A DNA stretch of 64,000 nucleotides, from contig JAFFSR010000136.1 in NCBI GenBank assembly GCA_017163975.1, forward strand, positions 7,747,501-7,811,500. Direction: 5' to 3'. Source of the DNA: Anastatus disparis. Taxonomy: Eukaryota; Arthropoda; Insecta; Hymenoptera; Eupelmidae. Both the position numbers and the translations under genes were made by a program. Shown here one piece after another: positions 13,910 through 27,713 of the stretch (position 1 is the stretch's first letter; each line of letters opens with the position of its first letter). The notes beneath the pieces are model-generated. The model was not told where the DNA came from, searched no databases, and saw only the letters and a list, made by a program, of their open reading frames with translations.

Positions 13910-16900
13910 TAACTAATTGTGCACGAACGATAAAACGTCGCGCGCTTTTAAGAGAAGAAAAAATGATAATGAACAATTGATTTATTTCTCCTTTCTGTTT
14001 CATCGGTTAGTTTTATTTTTGTATAACTATATCGCAGTGAAATTGGAGATAATCAGTAGTGATGTTTTATATATACATACATAGATATATATAAAGTGTG
14101 CAGCAGTCCAGCTTTCGTGGCGAATCGGAAGAGACTATTTTCCTTGTGATTTCTTTTTTTTTTAATTCGCTTTGTGACAAGCGTAGAATATTAAAGGAAA
14201 ATAAGAGACGTAAGAAACGGTGGATTTAAGTTTTCATATAAAAAGTAGGTTACGAAAAGAGATATGATGGCAACAATGTTTTATAAACGAGATAAAATAA
14301 ATAATATGTACAATTCCTTTTGTAAATAATATAAAAGTTATTGCCGTTATGTTTTAATGTGTATCTCTCTTCTTGTGATCTACAAATTACATTATTTTGA
14401 TGTTTTATTTTTTAAAGCTCGAAAGCGGTGTTGGACGGTCAAGGCACCAAAAATTTTTGATCGACATGAAAGAGAGATTCGTCGCTGCTTTTTTTTTAAT
14501 TAAAAAAAAAAGAAGAGATAAACAGTCAAAGTTTTGTGAAAGAAAAACGTGTAATGACTATTTTATGTGTAAATAATTAGGGGAAATTATTTTACGTTTA
14601 TTTATGAATACATCGCTGTTTTATATTATATAAATGATTGAACGAAAGTCTTAGAGATGATTTTATTAATGTAAAAAGTGAAAGTTGCAAATGACATTGT
14701 TGATATTCGTTTGCAACGTTCACTTAGTTATTTCATCGGAGATTTTTCGATTTGATTTGAGAAAAGGATGAGAAAATTTGAGCGCGCTACTTTTGATCAA
14801 TTTGCCTGATAATTTTCATTAGAGCAATTATTATACAAAGGAATTACCTAAAACATCTACAAAAGCTCTTGGAAAAATAAAAAATGTTTAACTTAAGTAC
14901 CGTAAAAGAAAATGAAAACGATTATTATAATCGAAAAGAATTTTGTACCAGCGCGGCGCAATGAACTTTTCGAGGTGTGTGAAAGACTTTCGATAATGTC
15001 GACGTTTATTTATAAACTTCAATACTAAAATTCATTTTAGCATTAAAGTTTATAAAAATATTTTAACAACAGCTTGCTGGTCTTTTTAAAAAGAACATTA
15101 CTTTTTTTAGAAGCAAAAATAAAATTGTTTGTTTACTGTCGTTATGTTCGAAGTCATCCACGAGTACAAAGTTCCTAAAGCAGTGACTGTAATTATACTT
15201 ACTATAATTATAACATTGTAAATACGTGCATAAATAAATGAAACAATATAATAATAATAATAATAGAAAAAAAACGAGTTGTCCGTTAAACGTGGCGGCG
15301 CGTTCATTGAAACATTTTTTCCAATGTTTTTCTTTTTCACACACTTTTTACACACAATAACAAAATAATAATATTTCGAGGATAGAAAGCAAATTTGAGC
15401 TTTATACTCCTTTGTTTCCTTTCCTCTTCATTAAGAACGCGCATACAAACCATTTCTTTTACGTCCATTTAAGTTGCGTACATTAGAAAAATAAATGAAT
15501 AAATAAATAATGATTGATGAGAAGTAGATTAAAAAAAAAATTATAGTTGATCAAGTATTAAAAAAAAAGTAAGACACTCGTGTCAAGAATATCGGACTTC
15601 TTGATTCTCGACAGTCTTAGTAAAACAGGGTCCTCGTACGTTTTGCCGGAAAATGAGAGAAAATAGACATCCGATAGATCGTGGAAGTGTTCAAACTACC
15701 GCATTATCTATAGAAAAATATATGAAAAAAAAACAAAAACAATAAAAAAAAATGATAAAACAAAATCCTCCACATATCCAGATTTCTATACACGAATCTT
15801 GCATGTAAATACACAGCACACATTTCTTTTTAACAATCCTTTTCCAAACGGTTATACGAAAAAGAAAGAAAAATAAAATAACAAAAGAAACAAGAGTTTC
15901 AAATTGAAAAAAAATAATAATAATAATAAAACGCACGATAATAAATCCTTGTTGAAAAAAAAAGTTCATGTACGCAAGGATGAGCGTTTCGAATAAAAGT
16001 CGAAAGCTAATACATACGATGAAATAGTATACACATTAGTTTATAAGAAATATAAAAAAATATAACTTCGACTTTGCTGTGAAAGGCAAAGGGAAATGGA
16101 TAAATAAATAAATAAATATGAAAGAAAAAAAACCAAGGGCTATGATCTATATATTAACTTCTGACGAAGATACGTGCGTGTGCGTGTAATAATGTGTGCA
16201 TGTGAATTATAAATAAATGTATTTATGAGACAATTATAAATAGCAATTTAATTATATATAAATAAATGAATTAATTAATTGAAAAAAAAGAAAAAAAAAA
16301 TAAGAGATAAAAAAAAATGAAATGAAAGATTAAGACACTATGAGCACATATGATTGCGCATAGATTCACGTATCCGAGCGTATCATCTCTATAAATATAG
16401 CGTATACAGAATTATAATAATTGCAAATTTTTAAATGATAAGTAAATGAAAAATAAAAATAAACTAAAATAAAGAGAAGAAGAAAAAATAAAACTAAGTG
16501 AACAGATAATTGAATGTATTGTAAATAGTTAGAAAAAGCGATTATCGATTTTAAAATTGCGAATTATTATATCGTGGGATAAACGGCCGAACGTGTATAT
16601 ATTTATATATATAAACTAATAATATATCAAATGAACGCGATTCGATGCACTGTCGCGTCAATATTTGCTTGATCTATAAGTTGTTTTTATTTAAGACGAA
16701 TGAGATGAGAAGAAGAGTAAAAAAAAATAAACAGAAATCATTGTGTATATTTGATGTGAATTTTCATTATATTATTTTCTCTTCTCTTCTGATTCATCTT
16801 TTTTTAGCGACAAGGGCAAAGAAGAATAAAAAAAAACACACATTTACACTGAATTGGTGTCAAACGTGTAAAAAGTATATAAATGAAAAGAAGACAACAT

Positions 16901-17514
16901 TAAAAAAAAAGTGATGCGAGTGAGAGCTGAATTTTTACCTGTACATTATTATACCGGATATAGTAAGCTTCTATATATGCGAGGAAAAAAAATGAAAGAA
17001 GGAGAATAAGTGAGGACGAAGAGAAAAGAAGGAAGAGGCGTTTTTTTTTCTTATTTTATATATGAGGGGTGCTGCGATTTCTCATGGACCAAGCCGTAGA
17101 AAACGCGCGCAAAGAGAAAAACAAAATACGAAAAAAATGAAGAATTTTAAAAAAAAGACGATAAGTTCCTAAGCTACGTGTGAATTCGTACACGTGCATA
17201 CTATACGAGACAAAAAGAAATAAGATAAATGCAAAACGGAAGAAAAAGAACGATTTTAAGAGAATTAGAATAAAAGAAAAAAAAAGCAAAGCGACACTTA
17301 TGTAGATATATTATTGATAAGGAAAAAGCGAAAGAACAAAAAGATGAAAGAATTAATTGTACGTAGATTTTTCCAATAATGTCCAGCAACTTACCCCCCT
17401 GCCCACTCTTCCCTCCCCCCCCCTCTATTTTAAAGACCCTCTTCCATCTCTTGGCACTTCGTGCAACATGACAGCGTATTATCCCACGGCTGATTGTAGA
17501 ATTTTTATTATTAA

Positions 17515-17573
17515 ACCTAGCAATTATTATTAATATTATTAATATTATTATTTCTATTATTATTAATATTATT
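17515..17573. repeat. TTATTA-type microsatellite
   Basis: A degenerate run of TTA/TTAA trinucleotides, about 60 bp long, within the A/T-rich region after nub. Confidence 0.7.
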
Positions 17574-19732
17574 TCAATTTACATTTTAACTTTTATTATT
17601 TGAAAAATAAAACGACACAAAGATTTCAGTTGATTTACTGAGTTATTTTTTTGATTTTTTTTGTTCTCCTCTCACCCATATTTATCCTTTCATTAATTTT
17701 ATTTTATTTTTACGTTATTGTTATTTTATATATTTTATTTTATTTCAATCAGGTGCAATTTGTTGTATTTAATAGTACGTCTAAATGAAAAATAAAACTA
17801 AATGATGCTTGAAGTTATCACAATGAAAAAAAAAATTAAAAAAATTTTAATTGCAGTTAAAAATTGCGATATTTAAAATCATTTTTCTACGTATAATAAG
17901 TTAATGATGATAATTTCAAGTATCAGTTGGTATATTTTAATTATCGGAATGATTGTTCGTTGAATCGTTTTTAAGATTTTTCGAATTAATTAAGCCACCG
18001 TCCTGTCCGTCAAGTTTAATTAATTGTAAATATATTAAAAATTAATCGATTTTAGAATGATGGAATAACGATATTTGCTACTTGATGTATCATTTCGCAA
18101 ACTTTTAGATGTCCTGGTAAATTTAGTCTTACAAAATAAAAAAAAGAAGAAGAAGTAAGACAAAGTCATGGTATACCAATAGTAGACGAATAATTAAGTA
18201 AAAAAAATGAAAAAAAAAATAATGAATAAACTTGTAATGTTTTTTCGAATGATTATGAAAAAGAAAAACACGAACAAAGAGATTAGTAAACTTTTCGGTA
18301 GAATTAATGTGTAACACGTGTAAGAATCGAAGTGTGAATGAGGATGATATGTAATAAAAATATGGACGAATGTTTTTTTTATTAAAAAAGAAAAAAAAAA
18401 ACATAGTTGGCAAAAAAATAAGTAAAAAAAAAGCTTTGGCGAGTTTGAGAAATCGAGTTTTTCGAAAAGAGCACGGTATAACGAGTTTCCTAAAAATTGT
18501 AAAATGGCTTTTTAGAGCCGATGATTGGTTTCATATTAAAAAAAAATTGAAATATTTTTTACTAAAAAATTTCGATTATATCTTTAAAAAGTTGAAATTT
18601 TTGTGTGAAGCCGTAAATTGTATAATTGTTAGAAAAAAAAGAAGAATTTGTATTATGAAGATCTTTTTAAACCGAATTTAAAATTCTTTTTTTTTTTAAA
18701 AAAAAGCATGTGTATCATGATAACTGAGTACGATGGTATCAAACGTATATATTCTTTTTAATGAAAAAAAAATGAAAAAAAATAAAAAGAATTAAAGATA
18801 AATCTTAAAGAAAAAAAATTGTAAGATTTAAAATGAGACTCGATATAGAAATCAGCGATGTATAAACAAAATCATATCATTCTTAAGGAACGTTAAACAT
18901 TAACGTCTAAGTACGTAAACAATATTATAAACAATTATTATTATCATTATTATTACTACTTAACATTATACAATTAGTAATACATTGTAATTGTATAATA
19001 AACTGCGTCATAGATAATATAATATTTAGCCTGTCTTTCATTTTAAAATTTTAATCATTCCTAGATTTTAATTATTCATATTTTTCATTTAATCGCGCGA
19101 ATGTTAAAAACCATATAAATAATATTGCATGTCGATTCTTGATATTAATGTATTTTTTATTAATTTGCGTTAATTTTATTTTATATTACAAGATTTTTAA
19201 AAAATTTTTGTTAATACTTACTTATCTCATCGAATTGAATTTATATTATTTAGATGAATATTTTATTACATACACAATAAGAAAAATTTTTTATTATTTT
19301 ACTTTAAACGTTTTTTAAAAAGAAAGCATTAATTTACTATATTTGATCAAACAGTTATAAATTTAATTTAGGATTATTTTACGATGAATTTATTTTATTA
19401 TAAAAATTTAATTGAATCGTATGAACTGGAATGAAGTAAGTATTCATATTTAAAGACATAACTATTACATACAATTTAATAAAGTTGTAAGCTTGATTGA
19501 ATATTTTTTGTTTTAATATCCTTTAGAGAAAGGGTTTTTGAAATGTATGAAGTCTCCCTCTAAAAGAAAATGCATGAAAATGGTCTAATACATTAGCTTT
19601 CCAATTCTCTAAAAACTAAACTAAAAAATAGTATAATATAATTTATTCTGATGAAAAATTGATAAAATGTGATTAATAGTCGAAAGGTAAGTTTAAAGTT
19701 TTCTAATGTTGAAGTTGATAAAACATGATTAG

Positions 19733-19874
19733 TATGGTCAATGTCCCAATTGCTACTCACGAACCTATTACTAGCCGTTCATTGTTAAAAATTTTTTTTT
19801 GTATCTAAATAACATTGAGCGGTTAGTAATAGGTTCATTTCTAACAGCGAGTAGCAATTGGGACATTGACCATA
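19733..19874. mobile_element. Palindromic TA-flanked MITE upstream of Rpb7
   Basis: The left end reads TATGGTCAATGTCCCAATTG and the right end is its near-perfect reverse complement, ending CATTGACCATA. The arms continue as imperfect complements for about 65 bp each, so almost the whole ~142 bp can fold back. A TA at each edge is consistent with a TA target duplication. There is no coding capacity. It lies about 425 bp before the Rpb7 start codon. Confidence 0.75.
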
Positions 19875-19894
19875 GTCGAAAGTTAAAGTTTAAA

Positions 19895-20220
19895 CTTTAA
19901 ACAGTTATCGATTATCGGTTATATACCGATTATATTTTAAAAAATCAAAATAATCGATTACCGGTAACAAAGTTTCTATTAGATGCTCTAAGTATCGTAG
20001 CAAGGTAATTGTAGATGGTGCTACTTGTCGACTTGGTTTGGTGTCATTTGTCGGCATTCGGCATTTTATTACGGTGTCAGGCTTTATTGTTATCATAATA
20101 TAGCGTCTAGCGTCGCGTGTCGCGTGAGATGTTAGTGGTTGTGCGGTCAATGAAACGCCGGATGAAAACGTGAGGTTATGTAAATATTATTTAACGAACG
20201 ATCGCATGACCGTAGGGTAG
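19895..20220 (+). promoter_or_regulatory. Candidate promoter region of Rpb7
   Basis: This stretch is richer in GC and CpG (20080-20160) than its flanks and lies just upstream of the Rpb7 ATG at 20300. At its left edge is a pair of inverted ATCGATTA-type boxes, around 19907 and 19952, that resemble DREF-type elements common at insect housekeeping promoters. The call rests on composition and motif resemblance only. Confidence 0.35.
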
Positions 20221-20299
20221 AATTTTTTTTCTCTTTAATAAAAACGTTTGTGTATTATTAATTTCATTGTGCTTTCATTTAATTAATTAATACTTCAAA

Positions 20300-21298
<999 letters not shown>

Positions 21299-21403
21299 TG
21301 AGGATGATTATTACTTAGGAACAAGGAAATTGGAAAAATTGAAGCATCACTTACATTTTTTGAGTGATTTATAATTCAGTTTAATATATTAGTCTTTAAA
21401 TTT

Positions 21404-21409
21404 AATAAA
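21404..21409 (+). terminator. Poly(A) signal of Rpb7
   Basis: AATAAA about 105 bp after the Rpb7 stop codon, the first canonical hexamer downstream. Confidence 0.6.
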
Positions 21410-21795
21410 ATGATTTATGATAATATACGTAAAGATTTTCTATACAGATGAAAATATGTACGTCTTTGTACAGAAGTATAATTTTGAATTACCAAGAATT
21501 TTTCATGCCTCATCCTTAATTATTACATTATCGTTAGCCATGAATTTATATAACTTAGAACAGAGATTATTTCAAATTAAATCTTTTTTTTTTGTTAAAA
21601 TAAAATTAAAAATAAAATTTTTTAATTTAAAAAAAAAAATGATTTTTTGAGTGAAGAATAAAAGTAAATCGTTTAATACTTCTGTTTTCCCTGTTATCAA
21701 GATCATTTATGTAACATCACTGTAATAATTTTTTTTAAATATTTGAATTTTTATCTTGAGAGCAAGAAGACAATTTGAACGCCGGAATATATGCC

Positions 21796-21805
21796 GCGCA
21801 TGCGT
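21796..21805. promoter_or_regulatory. NRF-1/Ewg-like site upstream of U2af38
   Basis: GCGCATGCGT resembles the palindromic NRF-1 (insect Ewg) motif. It sits in a small GC-rich patch about 160 bp before the U2af38 ATG, where a housekeeping promoter would be expected. The match is by eye. Confidence 0.35.
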
Positions 21806-21964
21806 ACTGGAGCGTATAGTTAGGGTTAGAATGCGTAAGCAAATGGCGTAAAAACATTTTAATAGAAAAATAACGCTTCAAATTTATTGATCACATGTTA
21901 TATGTTTTTATTTATTAAATCGAGTTAGTTAATACAGAATAGAAGTGGGAAGTGGGCCTCTATA

Positions 21965-23099
21965 ATGGCTGAGTATTTGGCCTCAATTTTCGGCACAGAA
22001 AAGGATAAGTAAGTATTAATTAATTAATGCTCATGATGTGTAAACTGATTATTTGAATCCAAGGTTATAAAGTCGTTTATTTAATTATAAATTAATATTT
22101 TTATTTAAATTATAAATATTTAAGTTTAATATAGAAGTAATAATATACATAATACTTAATTTTACAGAGTAAATTGTTCCTTCTATTTTAAAATTGGTGC
22201 CTGTAGACATGGAGATAGATGCTCCAGAATTCATAATAAACCAACTTTTAGTCAAACTTGTTTATTACAAAATCTTTATGTAAATCCACAAAATTCTGCC
22301 AAAAGTGCAGATGGTTCTCACTGTGAGTAAATTGTTTAATATTCAGAGTGAAAAACAAAAAATATTGTATTTATCATGTATTAAATGTTTTATAATATTT
22401 ATCATGTTATTTATATTATTTTTTTTAGTGGTAGCAAATGTTTCTGATGAAGAAATGCAGGAGCATTATGATAACTTTTTTGAAGACGTTTTTGTTGAAT
22501 GTGAAGATAAATATGGTGAAATTGAAGAAATGAATGTGTGTGATAATTTAGGAGATCACCTAGTAGGAAATGTTTATATTAAGTTTAGAAGAGAAGAAGA
22601 TGCTGAAAAAGCAGTTAATGACTTAAATAATCGCTGGTTTGGTGGAAGGCCAGTTTATGCTGAATTATCACCTGTGACAGATTTTAGAGAAGCTTGCTGT
22701 CGTCAGTATGAAATGGGGTAAGAGATCTTTTACTTTTAGAAACATACGTCATTTATCATTTGATTATTATTTAATTTATCAACATAATTTAAGTTTTTTA
22801 TTTTGAAAAATAAAAATTTTTAATTTAATATTTTATTTAAGTTTGTAAAAGAATAAAATGCCATATTTTTTTTTAGTGAATGTACAAGATCAGGGTTCTG
22901 TAATTTTATGCACCTCAAACCAATCTCTCGAGATTTACGACGTTATTTGTATAGTCGAAAGAAAGGTGGTGGTAGAAGATCTAGATCTCGTTCCAAATCT
23001 CCTAGACGTGATCGTAAGCGTAGATCACGTTCGCGTGAAAGAAGATCAAGATCTAAAGATCGTCGTAAAGGTAGAGATGGACGTTCTGGACGATATTAA
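21965..23099 (+). CDS. U2af38: Splicing factor U2AF 35/38 kDa subunit
   Basis: The small U2AF subunit recognises the AG of 3' splice sites and recruits the large subunit and U2 snRNP in the nucleus. Exons are 21965-22008, 22168-22322, 22429-22717 and 22877-23099, giving 236 residues. Domains in order: a first CCCH zinc finger (C18-x8-C27-x5-C33-x3-H37), a UHM/RRM-like domain at about 43-147, a second CCCH finger (C157-x7-C165-x5-C171-x3-H175), and an Arg/Ser-rich tail from about 188 to the end. The stretch around [15 protein letters not shown] reads like the fly protein. The tail is short and lacks the long glycine run of the vertebrate protein. The start is the first ATG of a [16 protein letters not shown]-terminus typical of the family. 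Confidence 0.97.
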
Positions 23100-23230
23100 T
23101 AGAAATATTACTTTATTGTTTGATTTATGTGAAAGCGATGATTACTGGTCAGTTTGTTCTTGCTCTACAATTAACAAACACGTAATTAATAAGTAATTAT
23201 AAATACATAAATTAATTAAACTTATTTTTA

Positions 23231-23236
23231 AATAAA
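23231..23236 (+). terminator. Poly(A) signal of U2af38
   Basis: AATAAA about 130 bp after the U2af38 stop codon. Later candidates exist in this AT-rich stretch. Confidence 0.45.
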
Positions 23237-24589
23237 TTAATCGATTTCAAAAATCATTGATTGAATGTGATAAATATTATATTCAAGGTTATGAATTAAT
23301 TTTTACTTAAAAATAATTTACTGTATCGATAAAACTGACCAAACTTAATTTAACTAGGAGAACTTGTAATTTTGAATTCGAATCATTCTTTAATTATTAG
23401 TATAATAATGAATAAATACTTTGTAATCTTTCATTCAAATTATTCTTTAATGATTAGTGTAATAATGAATGACTATTTGTATTAATATTTGTAAACAAAG
23501 TTTGGATATTTGATGTCAATGAGGATTTTTGATAACTTATACATTTTATTCGTTTTAAAGTACCCTTTGACAAATGATAGTGTACATTTTAAAGTCTTTT
23601 ATGACTTTTTGAGACTATACAATAAAAAAAAAAATAGCAACTACAATATTGTATTGAATATATATTATCCTTTCTGTTGTCTTATATTTTTTACTGAATA
23701 ATAAAATATTTAGATCACTTATAGAAACTTATTCTTCGATTCTTAAAAAAAAATATAAATATAATGTGAAGTATGTAACTACCTCTAATATAATAATTAT
23801 TGAACTTTATTTTAAAGTATAATTGAAGGTTTTATAGAATTGCAAACATTTATGTCCAAAGAAATAATCATTACTATATGTACATTTGTTTAATTGCAAA
23901 CTCTGACAAATTGATAAATTTTTTTTACAAGTTATTCATATATCTTACACATACTCTCTATAAATAATACCATTTTTTACATAAAAAATTTTTTACAATT
24001 ATAAATTTTTCTATTTTCTTATTTTTCAATTTGAAATCAACTCAACATTGGTAGCTATACAGACATATTTCATTCCACAGTTTAATAATCAAATTTAATG
24101 CCATTTTTTCATTTAGCAAGAAAGGCTTTAATTATTTTAATTTAAAAAAATAAAAACAAATTATGCATATTATTTTTACAAATTATATTTTTGATTATGA
24201 AAAATTTTTTAAATATTGTAATTATTTTTAATTTTTTTCATAATAGTACTTTAAATAACGTACATTTATTATAAACTATGCTTTCTACATATTTTAATAA
24301 AATAATATGTGAAGTTTCAGTACATTGATATTTTAATAAAGCATTGTGATAATTAAAAAATCATTTTAAGAAATTAAAATCATTAAAAGAATATTGTAAA
24401 AGTATGTTTTGAATAATTATGAGGCAAAATATACTATTTATAGAACATGTACGCGAATGAATGTGCTTGTGTGCGTGCGTAACTTTATATCACAAATACG
24501 GATCGACATATTTCGATCAAACAAGACTCAGTTAATTGAATAAAAATAAAATTTTTTCAATATGATAAATATCTTTACTGACAAATCTC
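23237..24589. other. AT-rich intergenic sequence
   Basis: No gene seen. At about 23380-23485 a ~57-bp segment (core TTCTTTAATTATTAGT) occurs twice in tandem with some divergence. The rest is AT-rich without recognisable structure. Confidence 0.5.
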
Positions 24590-26700
24590 GTGAGATCTTG
24601 ACTGTATTAAAAAAAAAGTTCACCTGTATTAAAAAAAAGTTAAAAAATTAGTTTGTTTTTTGTTCATAGACATTCTGAATTGATCCATCTTACTAGAAAA
24701 TAATACTTTAAAAATCGAAGACAATTCTATTGCAAAATTTTGTAAGAGATCTGACATGGGATCTAATGAGAGATATCGCGTATGGACTTAAAAAAAATTT
24801 GACAAGAAAATTGTCAAAGCGAAAAGTTTATCAAGAACCTTTTGTAATAGTGCATTCTAATATTTTCTTGGACGAATAAAAACTCCACAATGCATATACA
24901 AACTTTTCAAGTAAAAGATTGAATATTTCGACCTTCTGAGAGGTTTTTAAGTTACGTGAGATTTTACATGAAATCTCATGTACGGACTCGTGAATAATTT
25001 GACACGAAAAATTTCAAAGAGAAATAATTCTTAAGAATCTCTTGTTTTATTGTATATTCTAATATTATATTGGACAAATACGAACCTCATAATGCATACA
25101 AAAGATTATTCAAGTAAAACGTTTTTAATTCACATGAGATTCTATATGCGATCTCATGTATCTAAATATTTATTGAACCTATAAGCTATAATGCTTACAA
25201 AAGATTATTTTAGTGAAAATTTAAGTTATTTCGTCTTTTTTAGTAATCCTTAAGTTACATGAAATTTGATGTATAGTCTTATTAGAAAAACTTGCACAAA
25301 AAAAATTTTCAAAATGAAAATTTCGTGAAGCATTTTTTATAAAATGAGATCTCATAAAACTTAAAAACCTTGCAAAACGCTCAAAAATGCAAATTTTTAT
25401 TTAAAAAATTTTTTGTATGCATTATAAAGTTTGAATATGTCCAATTAAATATTAGAATGCATTATTACAAAAGATTTTATTAACTTTATTTAACTTAACG
25501 CTTTAAAATTTTTTTGTGCCAAATATTTTTCAAGTCTATCATGAGATCTCATGTAAAATTTCACGTAATTTAAAAACCTCTTAGAAATACTAAATAATTT
25601 AACCTTTTACTCAAAAAGTCTTTTAAGTAAAAGGTTAAGTTATTTGCATGCATTAGAATCGATGTAGGAGTTACCGCGCCCTATGTTAAAGCATACAATG
25701 TCGGTATTCAGAGCGCGGTAATACATGTATGTATTTATATGGTAAGCAGACGACACACAGTAAACGGGCACTTCGAATAAGCTTTGTAAATTCAACCAAT
25801 AAATTAATAATTCTCAAATTTTCACTTAGGAAATTTGTTTTATTTGTAAAAAGTGTGCTGTACTTTAAATAAACAATTCATAAAACTTCTTAAAAATAAT
25901 GAGATTTGTTTTATTCAAGGAAATGTATATGCCTTAACCTTAAAGGCACGGTAACTGGTCTTTCAACCTTATAGTTTGCATTAGTCCAATAAAATATTTG
26001 TTTACAATATTACAAGAGATTTTTACAAATTATTTCACTTTGGAATTCTCCGTGTAGAATTTTTTTAAAGTCCTTACATGAAATTTCATATAGAATTTCA
26101 TGTGACTTTAATATCTTCTAGAAGGTATAATAACTCAACCTTTACTTACAAAGCCTTTTATGCGTTATAGACTTAGTATTAGTCTAATAAAATATTTGAA
26201 TGCAATATTACAAAAAATTCTTGTACAATTGTCGGTTTTGAAAATTTTCTTGTAGAATTTTGTCTTAATCCATACATGAGAACTCATTTAAAATCTCATG
26301 TAACTTTAAAACCTTTCAAAAGGTCAAAATAGTTCGACATTTTATTTTGTTTTTTATGTGTTATAGAGTTTGTATTTCTCTAATAAAATATTAGAATGCA
26401 ATATTACGAAAAATTCTTGTGTAATTTTCGATTTTGAAAATTTTCTTGTCGAATTTTTTCTTAAGCCATAGATGAGAACTTATGTAATATCTCATGTAAC
26501 TTTAAGACCTTTTAAAAGGTCAAAATAGTTCAACCTTTTATTTAAAACTTTTTTATGCGTTATAGAGTTTGTATTTCTCTAATAAAATATTAGAATACAA
26601 TATTACAAAAGATTCTCGTACAATTTTTCGCTTTGAAAATTTTCTTGTTGAATTTTTTCTTAGTTCATAAATGAAATCTCATGTAAAATCTCATATCACA
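24590..26700. repeat. Head-to-head array of ~197-bp repeats
   Basis: A marker block (AATAAAATATT followed by RAATGCAATATTAC) recurs on the plus strand at 25988, 26186, 26382 and 26581, a spacing of 196-199 bp. A diverged forward copy lies near 25440. Left of about 25350 the same block appears reverse-complemented, near 24853 and 25054, about 200 bp apart. Each unit also carries palindromic CATGAGATCTCATG-like sites. The array is therefore inverted about a centre near 25350-25420. A non-repeat segment at about 25640-25960 interrupts the right half. Confidence 0.75.
25671..25721. other. GC-rich hairpin inside the repeat array
   Basis: TTACCGCGC at 25671-25679 is perfectly complementary to GCGCGGTAA at 25713-25721, with a 33-nt loop. 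It lies in the non-repeat segment that interrupts the ~197-bp array, and its GC content contrasts with its surroundings. Function unknown. Confidence 0.5.
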
Positions 26701-27436
26701 AGAATCAATCATAATTGACTTTAATAGTAAATAATATAAAATTAGATGAAAGTTTCTTTTTATTACGAATTCGAATCAAAATTAATTGCTTATCGGTTCA
26801 AAAGAATTAATTGAAGATGTAAATGGACCAAAATATGATCTTATAATTTTTAATCAGCATTAAATTTTAATTAAACTTATTGATATTTTCTACTATGAGC
26901 TTGTTATCAACTGTACTTATTCTAATTAAAAACGATAAAAATCTATTGAAATTAATAAAAACGATTTCTTACAATACCATTTAATGCGATAAAAATCGAT
27001 TAGAATTGATCTGTCTAACAACCAAACTTATATTCTATATTAAAAATCATATATGAAACTATTAAGCTCGATATAGATACAATTATTTTTAGTACGATTA
27101 TCGCAATGGAAATGAATTCGAATTGGTATAGCTATCAATCAAACTTATTTCTATTAAAAAAGATACAAAACTATTATATTTAATAAGAAACAATTTATTT
27201 AAGTATGATTTACTGCAATATGAATTTATTAAATCGTGTCTTTTTATGAACTTAACTTATCCTAATGAAAAGCATTACATCTATTTATCTTGATCAAAAA
27301 GGATTGCTTCTAAAACAATTTAGTGCATTAGAAATCAAATGGAATATACTTTGTTATTAACCAAAATTCTATCACTTATAAACGATACAAACCTATTGAA
27401 TTTAATAGAGACGATTATTTTTAATTCGATTTAGTA

Positions 27437-27713
27437 CACGGAGAAAAAAGTAGAGCAAAAATTACAATCCTTATTGTAAAGCAACCACAGACTGTCATTT
27501 TGGCCAAAAATTACCATACTTTATAATAAAATTTACCAGATATATTGTAAAAATTCGTATACAACTTAGGAATTTTTATAATATTTCTAGTAAATTTTAT
27601 TATAAAGTATGGTAATTTTTGGCTAAAATCACAGTCTGTGGTTGGTTTACGATGAAGTATGGTAATTTTTACAAAAAGTATTGTAATTTCTACTCGATTT
27701 TTTTTTCTCCGTG
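27437..27713. mobile_element. Palindromic MITE, CACGGAG ends, TA duplication
   Basis: The ends CACGGAGAAAAA and TTTTTTCTCCGTG are inverted, flanked by TA at 27435-27436 and 27714-27715. Long complementary internal segments carry an ACAGACTGT / ACAGTCTGT motif and ACCATACTTTATAATAAAA with its complement. No coding capacity. It sits in a TTTAGTACGAT site of the ~112-bp repeat, and a neighbouring unit (around 27093) shows the empty site. Confidence 0.85.

Larger units (their letters stand above)
13793..19018 (+). other. Candidate long 3' UTR of nub
   Basis: This stretch has no credible coding sequence. It is strongly A-rich on the plus strand, has many AATAAA hexamers (one near 18999) and contains at least six UGUAAAUA Pumilio-type motifs, at 14321, 14568, 15217, 15804, 16520 and 18025. 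Those properties fit a long, A-rich 3' UTR with several possible poly(A) sites. The true end cannot be fixed without transcript data, and parts may be intergenic. Confidence 0.4.

Noticed and set aside
13818..14003. Val/Ala-rich minus-strand frame and Thr-rich plus frame over the CAA/CAG run
   Set aside because: They are alternative frames of the trinucleotide repeat; only the nub frame joins a real gene.
18129..18681. Lys- or Phe-rich frames after nub
   Set aside because: They arise from poly-A/poly-T runs in the presumed 3' UTR.
22858..23196. A 112-codon frame overlapping the end of U2af38
   Set aside because: Shifted frame over the RS-domain exon; the U2af38 frame with its CCCH finger and splice phase is the real one.
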